Of a DNA stretch of 39,673 bases, positions 7,762 to 13,611 are shown in pieces. Positions within the stretch are counted from its first letter, which is position 1; each line of letters opens with the position of its first letter. Both the position numbers and the translations under genes were made by a program. The notes beneath the pieces are model-generated. The model had not been told where the DNA came from and searched no databases. It was given only the letters and a program-made list of their open reading frames with translations. Source of the stretch: Defluviitaleaceae bacterium (GTDB taxonomy: Bacteria > Bacillota > Clostridia > Lachnospirales > WRAX01); assembly GCA_009785555.1 (NCBI GenBank), contig WQWB01000009.1, forward strand, positions 1 through 39,673, written 5' to 3'.

Positions 7762-8982
7762 TTACCATCCAAAGAGCATAATGTCTTCAAATGCTCTTTC
7801 GTTAATTATAATATTGGCTTCTTCTATCCATTCCTCTAATAATTCGTTAAAAACCGTATGGCGACCCTGCATAAGCCAATCTTCCCTAAATGATTCTTGC
7901 ATCATATATTCCTCTACCGCGGTGTAACGATCTAAGCGGATGATGAGCATGATGTTTGGGTCACTAGGATCAGTGTGGAGGCCTGTAAACTCGCCGACTT
8001 CAAGCGCTAGGAGGAAGTTGGTGATAAATTGACCGAAATTATTGGACAATTCGTCTCCCCAAAACTGCCAAAGGTTTATATGCTGGTCAGCCAAAAGGTC
8101 TTCCATATCAATTCCGCCGAACAGGTCGATATATACGTCATCATCATTGCCTTCATTGCCTTCATTGCCTTCGGCATAAGCGTTATCGCTGTTGTCGGTA
8201 GCCGCCTCGCTATTTTCGTATTCGTTAGTTTCTTCTTCGTCTCCCTGAGGTGGAATCCTTGAATCATCGGCAATGTACCAGATAGAGTAATCGCGCATTA
8301 ACTCGTAAAAATCCTCACCGGCTAAAAGCCTGTCGTGGATATCGGATATTACGGCAAAATCGTCATGCGCTATGATGTTAAAGCCGAACAGGGTGTGCTC
8401 CCATGCGTTTTCCGCAAAAAAGGTTGCGAAAGCGGCAAGCATTTCTTCCTCATCAAACAATACGTCATCATACAGAAGCATACCGAAGTGAAGGAAAAGG
8501 TTTTCAAATATAATGCGGGCGGAGGCAACGTCGCGGAAACCGCGCTCATCCAGCCCGATAAAGTCGAGGATATCTCGATCAAGATCCATAAATGATGCAA
8601 CCCATTCGTCAACGTCGGCGGATTGTTCGTCGGTAAGGGCGCCAACGCCAAGTGTGGAGGATTTGTGAGCCGCAAGCGCAGAGGTTATGGTTTGGTCAAG
8701 CGCATCCATAAACGCGATATCAAATGCGTCGGGGAATTGCCACCACACGTCAAAGCCCCAGTTTATTTCGTATCGTTCCTGTACTTCCAGCATATTAAAG
8801 TTAAAATGCTCAATGGGTATTCTCTCATCAAAAATGGATGCTATCCATGAGCGGCTTTGCCTGTCCCAAATTCCGTAGCCGACGATGCCGCCGACTAAGC
8901 AGGCAACCAAGAATACGGCAACAAAAATGCCTATCTTTTGATTGCGTGCCTTGTTGGGGTAAAATGATTTCTTCTTTGCCAT
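7762..8982 (-). CDS. Membrane-anchored PrsA/SurA-like protein with an acidic insert
   Basis: The protein has 406 residues with a short basic start and one membrane segment ('IGIFVAVFLVACLVGGIVGY', about 17-36) instead of a lipobox; the cysteine lies inside the helix, so it is probably a single-pass anchor. After this it parallels the lipoprotein closely: 'RSWIASIFDERIPIEHFNF', 'AHKSSTLGVGALTDEQS', 'DILDFIGLDERGFRDV', 'HDRLLAGEDFYELMRDYS', 'NFGQFITNFLLALEVGEF', and a tail ending L-F-G-W. It differs by a roughly 60-residue acidic insert inside the parvulin-like part, with a perfect E-G-N tandem coded by a 9-bp repeat near 8146-8172. Its own promoter lies upstream. Confidence 0.6.
   Translation of the reverse strand: MAKKKSFYPNKARNQKIGIFVAVFLVACLVGGIVGYGIWDRQSRSWIASIFDERIPIEHFNFNMLEVQERYEINWGFDVWWQFPDAFDIAFMDALDQTITSALAAHKSSTLGVGALTDEQSADVDEWVASFMDLDRDILDFIGLDERGFRDVASARIIFENLFLHFGMLLYDDVLFDEEEMLAAFATFFAENAWEHTLFGFNIIAHDDFAVISDIHDRLLAGEDFYELMRDYSIWYIADDSRIPPQGDEEETNEYENSEAATDNSDNAYAEGNEGNEGNDDDVYIDLFGGIDMEDLLADQHINLWQFWGDELSNNFGQFITNFLLALEVGEFTGLHTDPSDPNIMLIIRLDRYTAVEEYMMQESFREDWLMQGRHTVFNELLEEWIEEANIIINERAFEDIMLFGW
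8146..8172. repeat. 9-bp tandem repeat inside the coding region
   Basis: The unit 'CATTGCCTT' is repeated about three times with near-perfect identity. On the coding (-) strand it gives E-G-N repeats in the acidic insert of the membrane-anchored PrsA-like protein. Slipped replication could change the copy number without breaking the frame. Confidence 0.75.
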
Positions 8983-9020
8983 CTGTACACTTCCGTTTCT
9001 TTAGTAATCAAATCTACTGT

Positions 9021-9049
9021 ATTATACAACATTTAACCAAAAATTTCAA
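9021..9049 (-). promoter_or_regulatory. Sigma-A type promoter of the 406-residue PrsA-like gene
   Basis: Read on the minus strand: TTGAAA (9049-9044), a 17-base spacer, then TATAAT (9026-9021). The start of transcription would fall about 30 bases before the start codon, leaving room for the GGAAGTG ribosome binding site. It begins 16 bases past the manA stop, and no terminator separates them. Confidence 0.8.
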
Positions 9050-9064
9050 GTGTTTTTTACATTT

Positions 9065-10126
9065 TTATTTACCGGGCAGACATTCATATACTTCGCAATT
9101 ACCGGTTATGGAGAATTTGCCGTTTGCGGCCGCCGGCATGAAGAAATAATCACCTTTGCTAACTGGTTTTATATAGCCGTCGCCTATAATTTCGCCGCTG
9201 CCGTCCGTTACGATGTGGATGGATGGGGCGTTTGAAAGAACAGCCGTACCGCCGCTAACTGTGATCCTATTTACGTAGAAGCATTCCGTAACCTTATCGT
9301 CGATTAGGGTTTCGCGTTTAACGCCGGCTGTATTTTCAATTACCTTTGGCGAGATGGTGTTCTTCGCCAAAAACTCTGGCCCGACCGTGTTTTTCAAGTC
9401 GAAAACAGATAAGGCGGTGTCTTTGTCAAGGCCGATAAACATTTCATACTCGTTAAGACGGTAATCGCCGCACCAATGTTCCGGTGATATTGTGAAGTCC
9501 GACGGTTCCATAACCTCCAAGATCATGCAGCCTGGGCCGATGGCGTGGATGCAGTTGGCGGGAATAAAGAATACGTCGCCGGGCTTAACCGACACTTTAT
9601 TAAGGAAGTGCCCGAAATGGTCAGCCTTATCGATGCTTTTGTCGAGCGAATCGTTAAGTTCGCCAACCGTGATTTCCCTGTTGAAGCCGAAGAAGATATG
9701 CGCGTCTGGACGGACGCCGACGACGATCCAGCTTTCGGCTTTGCCGTACTCGCTGTTAAAATGCACTCGGGAGAAGGCCTTGTTGGGGTGCGCCTGCACG
9801 GGTAAACGTTCCGCGCTGTCCAGCATTTTTACAAGGACATCCAGTTTCTCACGCCCACCCAAAAGCTCCTCTTTATAGTTTTCGATCAATTCGTCAAAAT
9901 AGATATCAGTGCCTTTTATGCGCGAGACGCCTTCTTTCGGCCCAGCGCTGACTTTGTTAAGAGCCTTAACGGCGGACGCTACCCATTCCTCCGGTAAATA
10001 TCCGTCTGACCCGTCGTCGCCGAAAAAGCCGCCGAAAAGGTGGCCGCCGCGGTATACGCGCCCAACACGGTTGCGTTCAAAGAATATCGGTTCTTTTGCT
10101 ATCTTATCGTTTGCTGCGTTTCTCAT
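9065..10126 (-). CDS. manA: Mannose-6-phosphate isomerase, class I
   Basis: The protein is 353 residues from ATG 10126. Type I PMI features are present: 'GRVYRGGHLFGGFFG' at the start, 'ERLPVQAHPNKAFSRVHF' with the zinc-binding Q-x-H, 'GKAESWIVV' with the catalytic-region glutamate, 'VFFIPANCIHAIGPGCMILE' with the late histidine and glutamate, and a C-terminal cupin lobe. It interconverts mannose-6-P and fructose-6-P in the cytosol. An in-frame ATG at 10180 would add 18 residues inside yhbY; ATG 10126 has GAGGAAAG at proper spacing and is preferred. It overlaps the end of yhbY by 23 bases, so translation is probably coupled. It is the last gene of the ECF-nagB-yhbY-manA run. Confidence 0.92.
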   Translation of the reverse strand: MRNAANDKIAKEPIFFERNRVGRVYRGGHLFGGFFGDDGSDGYLPEEWVASAVKALNKVSAGPKEGVSRIKGTDIYFDELIENYKEELLGGREKLDVLVKMLDSAERLPVQAHPNKAFSRVHFNSEYGKAESWIVVGVRPDAHIFFGFNREITVGELNDSLDKSIDKADHFGHFLNKVSVKPGDVFFIPANCIHAIGPGCMILEVMEPSDFTISPEHWCGDYRLNEYEMFIGLDKDTALSVFDLKNTVGPEFLAKNTISPKVIENTAGVKRETLIDDKVTECFYVNRITVSGGTAVLSNAPSIHIVTDGSGEIIGDGYIKPVSKGDYFFMPAAANGKFSITGNCEVYECLPGK

Positions 10127-10427
10127 AAGTATCTTTCCTCGCCTCTGTCTTTGGGTTGGTGCTTTTTCTGTACAGCACAAATTTGCGTCCTATAACTTGG
10201 ATAAGCTCCGCTCTTGCGCGTTCGGCGCACATGCGTGCGCATACATCCACAGGCGTTTCCGTGTTGTCGAGGACGGAGAACTTAACAAGCTCCCGCGCCT
10301 CTAAGGCCTCATCTGCCATTTTCACTATTTCCGGCGTTACGCCGGCTTTTCCTATAGTAACTATCGCCGAAAGGCTGTTGGACAAAGCGCGAAGTTCGGC
10401 GCGCTGCTTGCTTGTAATTTGTGTCAT
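10104..10427 (-). CDS. yhbY: YhbY family RNA-binding protein
   Basis: The protein has 107 residues. The CRS1-YhbY (CRM) domain fills the first 95: 'TSKQRAELRALSNSLSAIV', then 'IGKAGVTPEIVKMADEALEARELVK' with the conserved G-K-x-G-V-T and E-L-V-K, and 'QVIGRKFVLYRKS' near the end, which gives the G-x-x-x-V-L-Y-R signature. These small proteins associate with ribosomal precursors and help large-subunit assembly. The basic tail (K-T-E-A-R-K-D-T-Y-E-K-R-S-K-R) is poorly conserved. The start has GAGGAAG a few bases upstream. It overlaps manA by 23 bases and follows nagB by 37 bases. Confidence 0.93.
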   Translation of the reverse strand: MTQITSKQRAELRALSNSLSAIVTIGKAGVTPEIVKMADEALEARELVKFSVLDNTETPVDVCARMCAERARAELIQVIGRKFVLYRKSTNPKTEARKDTYEKRSKR

Positions 10428-10464
10428 TTCTTCCTCGCTGATTACGGATGAACGTAGTTCACCC

Positions 10465-11226
10465 CTACTCTAATTTATCTTTGATATCCGCCGCCGCCGC
10501 CTCATCCAGCACGATGATTACGCTTGTGTGGAGTTGAAGCACGGACGCGGGTACGTGCGGCGTTATATCGCCAAAGAATGCCTCTTTTATGATGGCTGCC
10601 TTGTTCGCGCCGGATGCGATAAAGAGGATCTTCTTCGCGCTCATTATAGTTTTAATGCCCATGGTAAGAGCCTTGCGGGGCACTTCATCCCTTGAATCGA
10701 AGAAACGCGCGTTATCGTCGATAGTGGATTGGTTAAGCCCAACCAAATGCGTTTTGCAGGGGAACTTATCGTCCGGTTCATTAAAGCCGATATGCCCGTT
10801 TGTGCCGATGCCTAAGAGCTGGAAATCTATACCGCCAGCGGCGATGATCTTTTTCTCATACGCGTCGCACTCCGTATTAGGATCGACGGCCTCGCCGCAT
10901 GGAAGGTGGACGTTTTCCGGCTTAATGTCTATGTGATTGAACAGGTTTTCGTTCATATACCTAAAATAGGATTGACTGTTGTCCTTCTTGATCGGATAAT
11001 ATTCGTCCAAATTAAAGGATTTGACCATCTCAAAACTGATGCGTCCGGATTTGTAAAGCTCTATAAGTTCCCTATACGCGCCGACAGGCGTGCCGCCGGT
11101 GGCGAAACCCATAACGCTGTCTGGTTTTTTATTTACCTGCTCCATCATGTAGCGGGCGGACGTTTTATTGAACTCGTCAATGCTTTCGGGTATGTTTACT
11201 ACTGTGTTGCCGATATGGTATACCAT
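10465..11226 (-). CDS. nagB: Glucosamine-6-phosphate deaminase
   Basis: The protein has 253 residues, a normal NagB length. Visible signatures: 'VMGFATGGTPVGAYREL' (phosphate-binding loop), 'FNLDEYYPI' with the catalytic D-E-Y, 'LGIGTNGHIGFNEP' with the G-x-G-x-x-G-H-I-G-F-N-E-P active site, and 'RKALTMGIKTIMSAK' with the family T-M-G-I. It converts glucosamine-6-P to fructose-6-P and ammonia, feeding amino-sugar carbon into glycolysis; manA two genes downstream delivers the same product from mannose-6-P. The start has GGAGG 15 bases upstream plus a closer AAGG. No nagA or PTS gene is nearby. Confidence 0.96.
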   Translation of the reverse strand: MVYHIGNTVVNIPESIDEFNKTSARYMMEQVNKKPDSVMGFATGGTPVGAYRELIELYKSGRISFEMVKSFNLDEYYPIKKDNSQSYFRYMNENLFNHIDIKPENVHLPCGEAVDPNTECDAYEKKIIAAGGIDFQLLGIGTNGHIGFNEPDDKFPCKTHLVGLNQSTIDDNARFFDSRDEVPRKALTMGIKTIMSAKKILFIASGANKAAIIKEAFFGDITPHVPASVLQLHTSVIIVLDEAAAADIKDKLE

Positions 11227-11247
11227 TGTTACCTTGCCTCCAATATA

Positions 11248-11844
11248 TTACATCTTTCTTCGAATATCAATTATACGCTTGATTGCTGGGCTTAATGCCA
11301 CGTTGATGCCCATTTCTATTAGGAAGTTTGCGCCGACCATAACTATGAATAGGAAGTGGAGGGCGTAATCTGAACCGCCGGACCATGCGAGCAGAGTTTC
11401 CCAGTAGAACATAGCAAATGTGGCGAGGAACAACCCCGTGTTTACGATTGGCGTAACGACGGCGGCCATAACGACGGCTATCATATCGTTTTTGGTGCGG
11501 CGGGTTACGAGTTTGTAGGTAATGCCGCCGGAAAGGGCGGCTAAAATACAGCGCGCCATAATGATAACCACGAAGACAAACGGGCGGAGGTTGAATAGGT
11601 ACAGCGACGCCGGGTCGGCAAGCAGGCTCATGAGAATGACGGTCACGCCGAAGGTTGCTCCGAGGATGCCTGCAGCTTTAACGCCGAAGACGGCCGAGCC
11701 TACGATAATTGGCACAAGCGTGAGCGTGATGGGGAATGTACCTATCCTCACATATGTGGCGAGGATCTGAAGGGCGACAACAAGGCCGATGAAAACGGAT
11801 AAACCAGCAACATATCGCACATTTAATGCTGACGTTTTGTTCAT
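11248..11844 (-). CDS. ECF transporter S component (substrate-binding membrane subunit)
   Basis: The protein is 198 residues from ATG 11844, with five or six hydrophobic segments: about 8-30 ('VAGLSVFIGLVVALQIL'), 38-55, 58-75, 85-110, 120-145 and 160-180. The phrase 'FPITLTLVPIIVGSAVFG' followed by 'KAAGILGATFGVTVILMS' is the usual helix 2-3 region of ECF-type S components, which bind a vitamin or similar micronutrient and work with a shared EcfA/EcfT energising module. No A or T subunit is in the window, so it must use a group-II shared module. The substrate cannot be read; folate, pantothenate or a queuosine precursor are all open. A frame extension to 11934 is unlikely because GGAGG at 11854-11858 fits ATG 11844. 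Confidence 0.78.
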   Translation of the reverse strand: MNKTSALNVRYVAGLSVFIGLVVALQILATYVRIGTFPITLTLVPIIVGSAVFGVKAAGILGATFGVTVILMSLLADPASLYLFNLRPFVFVVIIMARCILAALSGGITYKLVTRRTKNDMIAVVMAAVVTPIVNTGLFLATFAMFYWETLLAWSGGSDYALHFLFIVMVGANFLIEMGINVALSPAIKRIIDIRRKM

Positions 11845-11880
11845 AAATATATGCCTCCAAATAAAAATCAATATATAAAA

Positions 11881-11932
11881 CAAACTCCCAAGGCACTTGC
11901 CGGCTAATCTAATGAGTTTAGCGTCAAGTACC
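11881..11932 (-). promoter_or_regulatory. Possible structured (pseudoknotted) RNA leader of the ECF S-component operon
   Basis: On the minus strand an outer stem pairs GGTACTTG (11932-11925) with CAAGTGCC (11899-11892), and an inner stem pairs GCTAA (11922-11918) with TTAGC (11907-11903). The ten-base apical loop carries ACTC, which can pair with GAGT just downstream (AAACTC against GAGTTT if the inner stem opens slightly), giving an H-type pseudoknot. It is about 23 bases before the ribosome binding site of a transporter gene, a usual place for a riboswitch. It does not match any riboswitch consensus that I can recall. Confidence 0.4.
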
Positions 11933-11987
11933 AATCGTTACTATATACGAAATTCCAAAAAAAATCAAGTAATTTTTTCAAAAAATG

Positions 11988-12015
11988 TTTACATCTGAAA
12001 AAAAGATGCTATAAT
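11988..12015 (+). promoter_or_regulatory. Promoter of dprA, placed for a leaderless transcript
   Basis: TTTACA (11988-11993), a 16-base spacer and a perfect TATAAT (12010-12015). The expected start of transcription, about 7 bases past the -10 box, coincides with the ATG at 12023. The only purine-rich stretch before the ATG (GAGGG at 12016-12020) is 2 bases away, too close to be a normal ribosome binding site. Confidence 0.8.
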
Positions 12016-12022
12016 TGAGGGC

Positions 12023-13171
12023 ATGAATCATTCAAGCTTAATTTACTGGCTAACAACTTCGTCTGCTGAAAATGTTAATAAGGCGGCGGACTTGTTGCGC
12101 CTGTTGGATTATTATTCAGTGCAGGATTTATGGGGGATGCCTTCGTCGGATATGCGAAATTTACCCTATATAACACGCGAGACGGCGGAATCCATGCAAA
12201 AGCGGCGAAACGAGGACTTGGTTTTATCCGAAATTGCGGCATTGCAAAATAAAGGCATTTGGGTTATAGGTTTGGGAGATGAAAAATATCCGTCTTCCCT
12301 TGCCGCAATCAGCGATCCGCCTATGCTATTGTACGGCACGGGTAGGATGCCGCCGCCGAGTTTGCCGCGTATTTCCATAATCGGTGCTAGGAAATGTTCA
12401 TCTTACGGGCTTACGATGTCTAAGAAGCTGGCGGCTGGGCTTACGTCCGCCGGGTTCGTCATCGTCAGCGGCCTGGCTTTGGGTATTGATGCACAGGCGC
12501 ATAAAAGCTGTATAGATACCGCGGTGGAGGAGTATGGAGAGGCCGTTTCTTCAACGATCGCCGTTTTGGGTAACGGAGTTGACATCTGCTACCCGGCGGA
12601 AAACCGAGGCGAATATGAGCGTGTGAAGAGGCATGGTGCTATTATCAGCGAATATCCGCCCGGCACGAAGCCGACGAAGTATAGCTTTCCGCGTAGGAAC
12701 AGGATAATAACGGGGCTGTCGTTGGGCATCATAGTTGTGGAAGCCGCGGAAAAATCCGGGACGAGTTTGACGGTTAAGCTGGCCCTGGAACAGGGGCGTG
12801 AGGTTTTCGTCCTGCCAGGTTCTGCGCTGTCGCCGTATTCTGTCGGCACCAATAATCTGATAAAGGACGGAGCGATACCGGTAACCGGTGCGTCGGACGT
12901 GTTATATGCCTTGCGGAGGGAGCTTGTACGGGATTTTGGGTATGAAGATTTACGTGGTGAATATAATAATGACAAAGCAGCCAAAACCCCGGTTAACTTG
13001 TCGCTTGAGGAAAAGATGCTGTATGAGCAACTGTCCGCCGACGAGACTGTGGACATCGACTTCCTGACGGCGCTTACGGGCATCGCCGTACCGGACGCGC
13101 TGTATTTCCTAAGCAAAATGGAACTGGCTGGGTTGTGTGAAATGAAGGCCAATGGGTATGTGAGGAAATAG
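12023..13171 (+). CDS. dprA: DNA-processing protein DprA (DNA protecting protein)
   Basis: The protein has 382 residues. The N-terminal 80 residues match the SAM-like region ('LIYWLTTSS', 'DLLRLLDYYSVQDLWG'). The Rossmann-like core follows: 'ISIIGARKCSSYGLTMSKKL', 'VIVSGLALGIDAQAHKS', 'IAVLGNGVDICYPAEN', 'ISEYPPGTKPTKYSFPRRNR' (F-P-x-R-N-R) and 'GIIVVEAAEKSGTSLTVKLA', with the winged-helix-like C-terminal domain in the last 80 residues. DprA loads RecA onto single-stranded DNA during natural transformation. Between A-H-K-S-C and the next strand is a slightly longer loop than usual. It appears leaderless. It is followed after 2 bases by a degraded MNT-HEPN gene. Confidence 0.95.
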   Translation: MNHSSLIYWLTTSSAENVNKAADLLRLLDYYSVQDLWGMPSSDMRNLPYITRETAESMQKRRNEDLVLSEIAALQNKGIWVIGLGDEKYPSSLAAISDPPMLLYGTGRMPPPSLPRISIIGARKCSSYGLTMSKKLAAGLTSAGFVIVSGLALGIDAQAHKSCIDTAVEEYGEAVSSTIAVLGNGVDICYPAENRGEYERVKRHGAIISEYPPGTKPTKYSFPRRNRIITGLSLGIIVVEAAEKSGTSLTVKLALEQGREVFVLPGSALSPYSVGTNNLIKDGAIPVTGASDVLYALRRELVRDFGYEDLRGEYNNDKAAKTPVNLSLEEKMLYEQLSADETVDIDFLTALTGIAVPDALYFLSKMELAGLCEMKANGYVRK

Positions 13172-13173
13172 AT

Positions 13174-13611
13174 ATGGGAAAAGTTTATACCTTGGATGAA
13201 ATAAAGGAACGCGCCGTGCCGATAGCCTAAAAATTCGGCGTTGAAAAGCTGGCCGTTTTTGGGTCGTATGCTAGAGGTGAAGCAATTACTAAAAGTGATA
13301 TTGATTTTATTATCAATAAGGGTCTAATTAGAGGGCTTGGATTTTATGGTTTAATTACTTGCCTTGAAGATGAATTTAATATTCATGTAGATGTAATTTT
13401 GTAAATTGGAGAACACGCGGGTAAGTTATCTGAAGAATTCAAGATTAAACATAACAAAGTTCCATGGTGAAATATTATTGCTATGCGCAATAGAAGGGCG
13501 CATGATTATTCAAATCCTGCGTTAGAGGTTATATGGGATGTTGTAACCGAAAGCATTCCTAATCTGCTAACCTACTGCCAACAAATCTTAAACAATTACG
13601 AGAAAGAGTGA
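13174..13611 (+). pseudogene. Degraded MNT nucleotidyltransferase-HEPN toxin-antitoxin fusion
   Basis: Read from ATG 13174 in one frame to TGA 13609-13611, the sequence holds three in-frame stops: TAA at 13228, TAA at 13402 and TGA at 13468. The first part is an MNT nucleotidyltransferase: 'KLAVFGSYARGEA' then 'SDIDFII' give the G-S-x-A-R-G-x-A and D-x-D signature. After the second stop the frame continues as the C-terminal half of a HEPN protein: 'IGEHAGKLSEEFKIKH', 'NIIAMRNRRAHDY' (the R-N-x-x-x-H RNase motif) and 'WDVVTESIPNLL'. The front half of HEPN is missing, so the two genes were probably fused by deletion and then gained stops. The frame has no frameshift. Its last bases overlap the topA start. 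Confidence 0.85.

Noticed and set aside
11881-11960. Assigning the ECF leader to a THF, preQ1 or TPP riboswitch
   Set aside because: None of the conserved sequences I remember for these classes is present; only the fold suggests regulation.
12589-13152. 187-residue minus-strand frame
   Set aside because: It is a shadow of dprA, rich in serine and arginine from the reversed codons.
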